The position numbers and the translations under genes are program-made. From Candidatus Solibacter sp. (GTDB lineage: Bacteria > Acidobacteriota > Terriglobia > Bryobacterales > Bryobacteraceae), in NCBI GenBank assembly GCA_017883345.1, contig JADGNT010000399.1:1-5514 (forward strand): a DNA stretch of 5,514 nucleotides, given 5' to 3'. Positions within the stretch are counted from its first letter, which is position 1. Every line of letters begins with the position of its first letter. Under the pieces are notes generated by a model that saw only the letters and a program-made list of their open reading frames with translations, ran no database searches and was not told where the DNA came from. Shown piece by piece: positions 1 to 5,514 of this stretch.

Positions 1-1491
1 AAGGTGATGGATCACGTTTTCTACCTCACCGATGTAAACGGTCCGCGCCTGCAAAGTTCGAAGGGATACCGGGCGGCGGGCGATTGGGCGGTGAAGCGGC
101 TGAGTGAATACGGTCTGTCCAATGTCCGCCTGGAGAAGTGGGGACCGTTCGGCAAGGGCTGGAACCTGGAACTCTATTCGGGACACATGCTGGAACCGCA
201 GTACCAGCCGATCATCGCGATGCCGGTGGCGTGGACGGCGGGGACGAATGGCGTGGTGAGCGGGAATCCGATTCTGGTGACGCCGCAGACGCAGGCGGAG
301 TTGGATGCGTTTAAAGGGAAGCTGGCGGGCAAGATTGTGTTGATTTCGCCGAAGCGGGATCTGGCGATGGTGACGACGCCGCTGGGTGTGCGCTACAGCG
401 ACGCGGAGTTGCAGGAGATCCAGTCGGCGCAGATTCAGATTCCGGGGCTGTTCGGACGCGGCGGGCGCGGCGGGCCTGCGGGAACGCCGGGAGGCCGCGG
501 CGGGGCTGCCGGCGGGCTGACCCCGCAGGCGGTGCAGACCTTCCTGAAGGCGGAGAAACCGGCGCTGGTGATCCAGATCTCGGCGCGGGGCGACGGCGGC
601 ACGCTGCAGGGCGGCGGGGCGCGGGATCGCGACGTGACGGACAACCTGCCGACGCTGGTGATGGCGGCGGAGCACTACAACCGCATCGTGCGGCTGATGG
701 AGCACGAAATCCCGGTGAAGCTGCAGTTCGAGATCAAGACCAGCTTCGACGACGCGGAGCCGTTCAACGTGATCGCGGAAATTCCGGGCAACGCGAAGAA
801 GGACGAACTGGTGATGGTGGGCGGCCACTTCGATAGCTGGCACTACGCCACGGGCGCCACCGACAACGCGGCGGGCAGCGCGATCGCGATGGAAGTGATG
901 CGCACGCTGAAAAGCCTGAACCTCAACATGGACCGCACGGTGCGCCTGGCGCTATGGGGCGGAGAAGAGCAAGGCCTCTTGGGATCGCGCGCCTACGTGA
1001 AGGAGCACTTCGCGGATCCAACGGTCATGAAACCGACGGCGGAGCACGAGAAGGTGGCGGGCTACTGGAATATCGACAACGGGACGGGGAAGATCCGCGG
1101 CATTTACCTGCAGGGCAACGAAATGGTCCGGCCGATTTTCGAGAAGTGGCTGGAGCCGTTCAAGGACATGGGGGCGACGACGATCACGAATCGCAACACG
1201 GGCGGCACGGATCACCAGGCCTTCGACGGCGTGGGCCTGCCGGGCTTCCAGTTCATCCAGGACACGATGGATTACGAGACGCGCACGCACCACACCAACA
1301 TGGACACGTACGACCGCATACAGGCGACGGACATGCTGCAGATGACGGCGATTGAAGCGTCGATGGTGTACCTGACGGCGGTGCGGCCGGAGAAGCTGCC
1401 GCGCAAACCGCTGCCGGCTCCGCAGCCGGCCGGCCGCGGCGGCCGCGGTGGCGCCGATGGGGCTCCGACCGGGGGACGTGGGGGGAACTAG
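1..1491 (+). CDS. M28 family zinc metallopeptidase, 5'-truncated by the window edge
   Basis: Probable secreted or periplasmic aminopeptidase/carboxypeptidase of the M28 family, which cleaves peptides with two zinc ions. The reading frame is open to base 1 and the conserved domain is already under way (MDHVFYLTDVNGPRL), so the GTG at 4 is not the real start. The true N terminus, probably with a signal peptide, lies upstream. Counting residue 1 at base 4, the visible metal set is H275 (in GGHFDSWH), D287 (TDNAAG), E322 (GGEEQG), D358 (NIDNG) and H404 (GGTDHQAF), with E321 as the general base. The H-to-D and D-to-E spacings of 12 and 35 match those I recall for Streptomyces griseus aminopeptidase. 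A PA-like domain lies between the N-terminal part and the catalytic core, at about residues 75-220, and is interrupted by a Gly/Arg-rich insert at about 151-171. A second RGG-rich tail ends the protein. All catalytic residues are present, so it should be active. Substrate specificity cannot be read from the sequence. Confidence 0.93.
   Translation, partial: KVMDHVFYLTDVNGPRLQSSKGYRAAGDWAVKRLSEYGLSNVRLEKWGPFGKGWNLELYSGHMLEPQYQPIIAMPVAWTAGTNGVVSGNPILVTPQTQAELDAFKGKLAGKIVLISPKRDLAMVTTPLGVRYSDAELQEIQSAQIQIPGLFGRGGRGGPAGTPGGRGGAAGGLTPQAVQTFLKAEKPALVIQISARGDGGTLQGGGARDRDVTDNLPTLVMAAEHYNRIVRLMEHEIPVKLQFEIKTSFDDAEPFNVIAEIPGNAKKDELVMVGGHFDSWHYATGATDNAAGSAIAMEVMRTLKSLNLNMDRTVRLALWGGEEQGLLGSRAYVKEHFADPTVMKPTAEHEKVAGYWNIDNGTGKIRGIYLQGNEMVRPIFEKWLEPFKDMGATTITNRNTGGTDHQAFDGVGLPGFQFIQDTMDYETRTHHTNMDTYDRIQATDMLQMTAIEASMVYLTAVRPEKLPRKPLPAPQPAGRGGRGGADGAPTGGRGGN
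454..516 (+). repeat. Gly/Arg-rich low-complexity insert inside the M28 peptidase
   Basis: The encoded segment (GRGGRGGPAGTPGGRGG followed by AAGG) is almost only Gly, Arg, Ala and Pro and sits within the PA-like region. The DNA is correspondingly repetitive, built from gcggcgggcgcggcggg-type units. It resembles the RGG-rich tail of the same protein. I take it to be a flexible surface loop that expanded by slippage of GC-rich DNA. No function is claimed. Confidence 0.7.
1426..1488 (+). repeat. RGG-rich C-terminal tail of the M28 peptidase
   Basis: The last 21 codons encode PAGRGGRGGADGAPTGGRGG plus a final Asn, after a Pro-rich linker (KPLPAPQ). The tail lies beyond the conserved HTNMDTYDRI block that closes the catalytic domain, so it is an appendage. 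It repeats the composition and the GRGGRGG core of the internal insert at 454-516. Confidence 0.7.
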
Positions 1492-1493
1492 CA

Positions 1494-1589
1494 CGTGGCG
1501 CAGGCACTCATGCCTGCCGCGTCCCCACTCATGGGGACGCTCTTGTCGAGACGAGTCTCGACACGGCAGGCACGAGTGCCTGCGCCACG
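1494..1589. repeat. Cloverleaf-like palindromic repeat between convergent genes (REP/REPIN-like)
   Basis: The outer arms 1494-1519 and 1564-1589 are 26-base inverted repeats with a single mismatch (A1510 against G1574); each carries the core GGCGCAGGCACT or its complement. Between them lie two further perfect hairpins. One is at 1519-1526/1533-1540 (GCGTCCCC, six-base loop, GGGGACGC). The other is at 1544-1551/1556-1563 (TGTCGAGA, CGAG, TCTCGACA). The whole can fold as a long stem topped by a two-armed junction, in DNA or in RNA from either strand. It begins two bases after the peptidase stop and ends 26 bases before the stop of the converging NosL-like gene. It may therefore serve as a two-way terminator or transcript-end protector. 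No U-tract follows on either side, so a classical intrinsic terminator is not supported. From memory, very similar elements are dispersed in Solibacter-type genomes. The copy number here cannot be judged from one window. Confidence 0.85.
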
Positions 1590-1615
1590 CCAGACGGCCG
1601 GCGATCTTCAAGAAC

Positions 1616-2116
1616 CTATTTCGCGTATGAGGCTGCGACTTCTCGAAATGGGAGAACCGTCCCGCCGTGCTCCCGGGAAAACTGAATCGCTTCACGCTCT
1701 TGAGCGAAGGCGAGGAGGCTCGGTGCGCACCGGTCATAATGTACGTCGGCAGGGCGCTTGTCGGCATCGATGATCTCGTGGGCCTGAGCGCACATGTTCA
1801 CGTCGCTACCTTTAACCACGTAGGCGTCGTTCGGCGACAGTTTAGCCCCGGACAGAAATGCGGTCAGTTCCGTAACCCGTACGGCCTTGCCTTCCTGCCT
1901 TTGCTCCGAGAGCGCGCATGCCGGGCAGCAGAACAGCCTGGAACTGCCGTTGGCCAATGCGACAGTCCTCGAATGCGCGTGGATCGGCCGCTGGCAGGCG
2001 TAGCACTGTTCTGGTTGAGTCCGGACGTACGCTCGCCACCCGCCATACCCGGTGGCAAGCGCGACAACGGCGACGATAGCGAATAAGGCGAACTGGCGTG
2101 CACGTCCCATGGGCAT
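1616..2116 (-). CDS. NosL-like membrane-anchored cysteine-rich protein, putative copper-binding
   Basis: A 166-residue protein with one N-terminal hydrophobic segment (about residues 8-26, FALFAIVAVVALATGYGG) after a short basic stretch. This suggests an uncleaved signal anchor with the rest outside the cytoplasm. It has seven cysteines: C38 and C41 (CYAC), C63, C64 and C67 (CCPAC), C109 (MCAQAH) and C130 (HYDRC). The C38-X2-C41 and C64-X2-C67 pairs resemble a treble-clef or TRASH-like metal knuckle. The C-terminal part (YDRCAPSLLAF, then FSREHGGTVLPF) resembles the end of NosL, a periplasmic Cu(I)-binding accessory protein. That likeness is from recall and is moderate. It is the last gene of the minus-strand cluster, 32 bases after the preceding gene. 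Two in-frame ATGs compete as start: 2116 (used here) and 2110, and the second has the better distance to the G-rich ribosome site. A thiol-disulfide or zinc-binding role remains possible. It is not evidence for denitrification, since no nos genes are in view. Confidence 0.75.
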   Translation of the reverse strand: MPMGRARQFALFAIVAVVALATGYGGWRAYVRTQPEQCYACQRPIHAHSRTVALANGSSRLFCCPACALSEQRQEGKAVRVTELTAFLSGAKLSPNDAYVVKGSDVNMCAQAHEIIDADKRPADVHYDRCAPSLLAFAQEREAIQFSREHGGTVLPFREVAASYAK

Positions 2117-2117
2117 T

Positions 2118-2125
2118 CCCCCCCT
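2118..2125 (-). promoter_or_regulatory. Poly-G ribosome binding site of the NosL-like gene
   Basis: On the minus strand the sequence reads A followed by seven G, then AATGCCCATG. The AGGGGG part is only three bases from the ATG at 2116 but nine from the ATG at 2110. This spacing favours the second ATG as the translation start, which would shorten the protein by two residues. Confidence 0.55.
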
Positions 2126-2148
2126 AATGAGAGTCTAGCTCAACTGGT

Positions 2149-2928
2149 CTATTGGGCCGCGCCGGCGGCCCGATACGAATTGAGGATTTTCAGCCCCTTC
2201 GATTGGTTCAAGCGCAACCATAGGTCGTTGTAGCGGGCCTCGTCGAGCCGCTGTTTGAGCTCGAAATTGAAGCCCTTAAGATTTCCATAATGGGTTTTGG
2301 CGCGCTCGAAGGTGGTGATCGTCAAGTCGAACGGCCCCGAACTGCTGATGTTCTCGATGTCCTCATACCGCCAGGTTCGCGAATCAGCCTTGTCGGCGGA
2401 CCTGTAGACGATCGCCTCCGGGCCAACCTGAAGCACTCCTTCGTCGCCTCCGAATCGAAGCAGGTGTTTCACCGGAATCTCCCACAGAATATTTGAGAGA
2501 TGGTCGGGAATCGTTGCCACCAGGCGTTGGTCCAGACGGCCCTTGAGGAGTTGATAGGCGTCTTCGAAGGTCTTGTCCGCGACCAGGTCGAACTGATATT
2601 CGCGGTCGGCCCCGAGCTTCCACTTGTTGTCCTTGTATGTCAGGACCGTCAGGGACTTGGGAGCGATCTTCAGTTGCTGGATGTCCTGGTAGTCCCAGCG
2701 CCAGGCGTGCGGATGCTTGGGCTGGTTGCCATTCTTGTAGGTTTCCTCAAACGACACGCCCGCGTCCGTGATGGTCAGCGTGCCCATGTTGCCCGCCTTC
2801 TTGATGTGCGGCGGGCGCGAGTGCCCGTGCCAGACGTCGTAACGGAGATCCTGCGCGAAGGCCGCCGGCGCCAGTAGCACGAGGCTAACTAAGAGCGCGC
2901 CAGTTCTTTTTTCAATTCGAAATTCCAC
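2149..2928 (-). CDS. Secreted protein of unknown function with two PH-like repeats, coupled to cusA
   Basis: A 259-residue protein that I do not recognise as a named family. I chose the GTG at 2928 because it gives a clean signal peptide (MEFRIEKRTG, hydrophobic LLVSLVLLAP, cleavage AAFA|Q after residue 25) and has GAGGTG five bases upstream. The open frame continues upstream to 3261, but only as an antisense-frame shadow of cusA. The mature part seems to hold two similar domains, at about residues 48-133 and 163-240. Each runs: a glycine-led beta start (GTLTIT; GVLQVG), then W-x-Y-x-D-I (WDYQDIQQL; WRYEDIENI), then a strand (LTVLTY; LTITTF), then YQFDL or FNFEL, then a closing helix. This order resembles bacterial PH-like domains. 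It starts within the last 40 bases of cusA, so translation is probably coupled, and it lies 32 bases before the NosL-like gene. No cysteines and no metal motif are visible in the mature protein. A structural or partner-binding role in the periplasm is a guess. Confidence 0.82.
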   Translation of the reverse strand: MEFRIEKRTGALLVSLVLLAPAAFAQDLRYDVWHGHSRPPHIKKAGNMGTLTITDAGVSFEETYKNGNQPKHPHAWRWDYQDIQQLKIAPKSLTVLTYKDNKWKLGADREYQFDLVADKTFEDAYQLLKGRLDQRLVATIPDHLSNILWEIPVKHLLRFGGDEGVLQVGPEAIVYRSADKADSRTWRYEDIENISSSGPFDLTITTFERAKTHYGNLKGFNFELKQRLDEARYNDLWLRLNQSKGLKILNSYRAAGAAQ

Positions 2929-5514
2929 TTCCACACCTCGTAGATTGCCGGATAAACCACCAGCTCCAGAATGAATGACGTAAAGATGCCGCCGATCATC
3001 GGGGCGGCGATGCGCTTCATCACATCGGCGCCCGTCCCCACGGACCACATAATCGGTATCAAGCCCAGGAACATGGTTGCGACGGTCATGAACTTCGGGC
3101 GAATTCGTTTCACCGCGCCATGCATGATCGCCGCTTGAAGGTCCCCAAGACTCTTGAGCTTGCCTTCCGCCTTCGCCTGGTCGTGAGCCAGATCGAGATA
3201 CAGCATCATGAACACGCCGGTCTCGGCATCGACACCCATGAGCGCGATCAAACCGACCCACACACCGATGCTCATGTTGTAGCCGAGGAAGTACAGGAAC
3301 CAGATGGCGCCCACGGCGGAGAACGGTACGGCCAAGATGATGATCATGGTCTTGGTCATGGACTTCGTGTTGAGATACAGCAACATGACGATCAGAAGAA
3401 TGGTGAGCGGAAGCACCACGGTCAGCTTTTCCCGAACACGCTGCATGGCCTCGTACTGGCCGCTCCAGGCGAACGAATAGCCGGAGGGAAGCTTCACCTT
3501 ATCGCGCACGACCTTTTTCGCTTCCTCGACATAGCCGCCGATATCGCGGCCGGCAACGTCCACGTACACGTAACCGTTCAGCATGCCGTTCTCGTCGCGC
3601 AGCATCGCGGGACCGCTCACCACCTGGATCTCGGCCAGTTGCGCGAGCGGTACTTGGGTCTGGCCGTCCATGGTCGGCACCAGGACGCGCCCCAATTTGT
3701 CGGGATCGCCGCGGTAATCCCGCATGTAGCGTACGTTGATGGGATAGCGCTCGCGGCCCTCGATGGTAGTGCTGACGTTCTCGCCGCCGATAGCGCTCAT
3801 GATCACGTCCTGCGCGTCGTCAATGCTCAAGCCGTAGCGCGCCAGCTCGTCGCGATTCCATTTGAAATCGAGGAAGTAGCCGCCACTGGTGCGTTCCGAG
3901 AAAACACTCCGCGTGCCCTGCACCTTTGGCAACAAGGCCTCAATCTGGGTGCCGAGATCTTCGATCTTCTTGATATCAGCCCCGTAGATCTTGATTCCAA
4001 CCGGCGTACGAATGCCCGTGGTGAGCATGTCCACGCGCGCCTTGATGGGCATCGTCCACGCGTTCGCGGTGCCGGGAATTTTGAGCGCCTGGTTCATCTC
4101 TTCCACCAATTGGTCGGTGGAGATGTGATCCGGCGTGAACCTGCGGAATATGCCCTTCGCCCATTTGGGCGCCCAGGAGGAATACCAGGTGTCCACCTTC
4201 CGCCACTGGGTCTCCGGTTTGAGAACAATCACCGTCTCCATCATGGAGAACGGAGCGGGGTCGGTGGACGTTTCCGCGCGCCCCGCCTTGCCGAGCACGG
4301 TGGATACTTCGGGGAACCGCTTGATGATGCGATCCTGCACCTGCATCAACTGCTGCGCCTGCGTGACGGAAATGCCGGGGAGGGTCGAAGGCATGTACAT
4401 TAACGAGCCCTCATCGAGAGGCGGCATGAACTCGGAGCCCAGCCTCTCGAAGACCGGAACCGTTACGACGACCAGCGCTACCGCCCCGGCGATCACCAAC
4501 CATTTCCATCGCAATGCCAACTCGCATACCGGCGCGTACAACCGGATCAGGATTTTGCTGATCGGGTGCGTCTCTTCCGAATGGATCGTGCCCACCAGGA
4601 CGGCGTTGGTCACGCGAGCCAGCCAGCGCGGCCGGAACTCATAGTTCTTCATGTGGGTAAACAGCAGCCGCATGGCCGGATCGAGCGTGATCGCCAGAAA
4701 CGCCGCAATGACCATGGAAAACGTTTTGGTATACGCCAGCGGCTTGAACAACCGGCCTTCCTGCGCTTCCAAGGTCAGCACCGGCAGGAAGGCGACTGCG
4801 ATGACCAGCAGCGCAAAGAAACTTGGCCCGCCGACTTCTTTGACCGCATCGATCACCACCCGGTGATAATCCTCCTTGCGGCCCGTGCGTTCCCATTCTT
4901 CGAGCTTTTTATGGGTCTGCTCGACCACCACGATGGCTGCGTCCACCATGGCCCCAACCGCGATCGCGATCCCTCCCAAGGACATGATGTTCGATGTCAA
5001 GCCCATCATCTTCATCGGAATGAATGCAATGATCACGGCCACGGGAATGGTGACGATCGGGATGGTGGCACTGGGGATGTGCCACAGGAAGATCATGATG
5101 ACGATGGCCACGATGATCAACTCTTCGGTAAGCGTTTGTTTCAGGTTCTCGATGGAGCGCAGGATCAGTTCGCTGCGGTCGTATGCGGTAACCACCTTCA
5201 CCCCCGCTGGCAGCCCTCCCTCAGTGTCTTTTAGTTTCTGCTTGACGCGCTCGATTACTTGCAGGGCGTTCTCTCCCTGGCGCATGATGACAATGCCGGC
5301 GACCGTCTCACCTGTCCCGTTCCAGTCCGCAACCCCACGGCGGATGTCGGGTCCCAGAGTCACTTCTCCCACGTCGGATATGCGGATGGGAACACCGCCC
5401 GGAGTCTTCGCCAACACGATCTTGCCGATGTCGGCGGTGGATTGCGCGTAGCCGCGGCCGCGCACCATGTACTCGGCGCCGCTGAATTCCACCAGACGGC
5501 CGCCGACGTCGTTG
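2889..5514 (-). CDS. cusA: CusA-type heavy-metal efflux RND pump, inner-membrane subunit, 5'-truncated
   Basis: Proton-driven inner-membrane transporter of a tripartite metal efflux system, most likely for Cu(I)/Ag(I). About 874 residues are in the window. The family is usually about 1040-1080 long, so roughly 170-200 N-terminal residues lie beyond the right edge. The frame stays open to 5514 and reads NDVGGRLVEFSGAEYMVRG, a typical internal CusA/CzcA stretch, so the GTG at 5492 is not the start. Visible in order: end of the first periplasmic half; TM2-TM4 with GAMVDAAIVVVEQ at about 4956-4918, whose Asp (4941-4943) and Glu are the family's proton-relay acids; TM5-TM6; TM7 (LVIAGAVALVVVTVP); the second periplasmic half with RVDMLTTGIRTPVGIKIYG; and TM8-TM12 ending APMIGGIFTSFILELVVYPAIYEVW. 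GAMVDAA, instead of the DFG-x-x-VDGA form of CzcA, favours the monovalent-metal type. The V in place of Met in IVV and EQ instead of EN are departures from E. coli CusA. The gene overlaps the next one by 40 bases. The CusB and CusC partners are expected upstream, outside the window. Confidence 0.95.
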   Translation of the reverse strand, partial: NDVGGRLVEFSGAEYMVRGRGYAQSTADIGKIVLAKTPGGVPIRISDVGEVTLGPDIRRGVADWNGTGETVAGIVIMRQGENALQVIERVKQKLKDTEGGLPAGVKVVTAYDRSELILRSIENLKQTLTEELIIVAIVIMIFLWHIPSATIPIVTIPVAVIIAFIPMKMMGLTSNIMSLGGIAIAVGAMVDAAIVVVEQTHKKLEEWERTGRKEDYHRVVIDAVKEVGGPSFFALLVIAVAFLPVLTLEAQEGRLFKPLAYTKTFSMVIAAFLAITLDPAMRLLFTHMKNYEFRPRWLARVTNAVLVGTIHSEETHPISKILIRLYAPVCELALRWKWLVIAGAVALVVVTVPVFERLGSEFMPPLDEGSLMYMPSTLPGISVTQAQQLMQVQDRIIKRFPEVSTVLGKAGRAETSTDPAPFSMMETVIVLKPETQWRKVDTWYSSWAPKWAKGIFRRFTPDHISTDQLVEEMNQALKIPGTANAWTMPIKARVDMLTTGIRTPVGIKIYGADIKKIEDLGTQIEALLPKVQGTRSVFSERTSGGYFLDFKWNRDELARYGLSIDDAQDVIMSAIGGENVSTTIEGRERYPINVRYMRDYRGDPDKLGRVLVPTMDGQTQVPLAQLAEIQVVSGPAMLRDENGMLNGYVYVDVAGRDIGGYVEEAKKVVRDKVKLPSGYSFAWSGQYEAMQRVREKLTVVLPLTILLIVMLLYLNTKSMTKTMIIILAVPFSAVGAIWFLYFLGYNMSIGVWVGLIALMGVDAETGVFMMLYLDLAHDQAKAEGKLKSLGDLQAAIMHGAVKRIRPKFMTVATMFLGLIPIMWSVGTGADVMKRIAAPMIGGIFTSFILELVVYPAIYEVWKWNFELKKELARS
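2934..2939 (-). promoter_or_regulatory. Ribosome binding site inside the cusA 3' end
   Basis: The minus-strand GAGGTG at 2939-2934 lies five bases before the GTG at 2928 and within the coding sequence of cusA. It decides the start of the secreted-protein gene, because no in-frame ATG exists near the signal peptide. The GTG within it (2934) is an alternative start but has no comparable upstream site. Confidence 0.6.

Noticed and set aside
4..6. GTG at 4 as start of the peptidase
   Set aside because: Conserved M28 N-terminal sequence is already present there, the frame is open to base 1, and a secretion signal would be missing.
1494..1589. A tRNA or structured RNA gene in the cloverleaf
   Set aside because: There is no acceptor CCA-like end, no T-loop or anticodon-arm consensus, and the 26-bp outer stem is far too long for a tRNA.
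1494..1589. Classical Rho-independent terminator
   Set aside because: The stem is strong, but neither strand has a run of T after it. Termination is possible but not shown, so it was listed as a repeat.
952..1767. Minus-strand frame of 271 codons spanning the peptidase end and the palindrome
   Set aside because: It overlaps the conserved catalytic part of the peptidase, continues through the palindrome and into the NosL-like gene, and has no domain.
2929..3261. N-terminal extension of the secreted-protein frame up to 3261
   Set aside because: It lies wholly within cusA in another frame, reads as Arg/Gly/His-rich nonsense, and would bury the clear signal peptide that begins at 2928.
3120..4403. 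Long plus-strand open frame opposite cusA (427 codons)
   Set aside because: It is a codon shadow of cusA: rich in His, Arg, Gly and Val without any recognisable domain, while the minus strand carries a clear conserved RND pump throughout.
4566..5234. Plus-strand frame rich in His and Asp, superficially metal-binding
   Set aside because: The His/Asp-rich runs arise from antisense reading of Ile/Val/Met-rich transmembrane segments of cusA (atc/gtc/atg read as gat/gac/cat). There is no independent support for a gene.
5490..5492. GTG at 5492 as start of cusA
   Set aside because: The frame continues to the edge with the family-typical NDVGGRL sequence, and the first transmembrane segment and PN1 region would be missing.

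Overview
The window looks like chromosomal DNA from an Acidobacteriota bacterium, probably of the Solibacter/Bryobacter type. I infer this from three things: an M28 peptidase with Gly/Arg-rich low-complexity segments, a cloverleaf palindrome of a kind I recall from such genomes, and a CusA with the TM4 and C-terminal wording I associate with that phylum. No search was run, so the assignment is an inference. The DNA is GC-rich and almost wholly coding.

Layout. Positions 1-1491 (+) hold the C-terminal ~500 residues of a secreted M28 zinc metallopeptidase, cut by the left edge. Positions 1492-1615 are a 124-base gap between converging genes. It is almost filled by a 96-base palindrome (1494-1589) that can fold into a three-way junction. 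The rest is a minus-strand gene cluster read right to left: a CusA-type heavy-metal RND pump cut by the right edge (5514-2889), a secreted protein of unknown function (2928-2149) that starts inside the last codons of cusA, and a small membrane-anchored, cysteine-rich NosL-like protein (2116-1616).

How they work together. The overlap of 40 bases and the gap of 32 bases suggest one transcript. CusA would be the proton-driven inner-membrane pump of a tripartite Cu(I)/Ag(I) efflux system, with its CusB and CusC partners expected upstream, outside the window. The NosL-like protein has the makings of a periplasmic metal-binding or thiol protein. The middle protein appears to carry two copies of a PH-like beta domain and has no obvious motif for catalysis or metal binding. 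A cus-type pump with these two downstream partners is the most interesting content of the window. The peptidase is transcribed from the opposite strand and is probably unrelated to the efflux cluster. No RNA genes, CRISPR array, insertion sequence or complete promoter could be supported.
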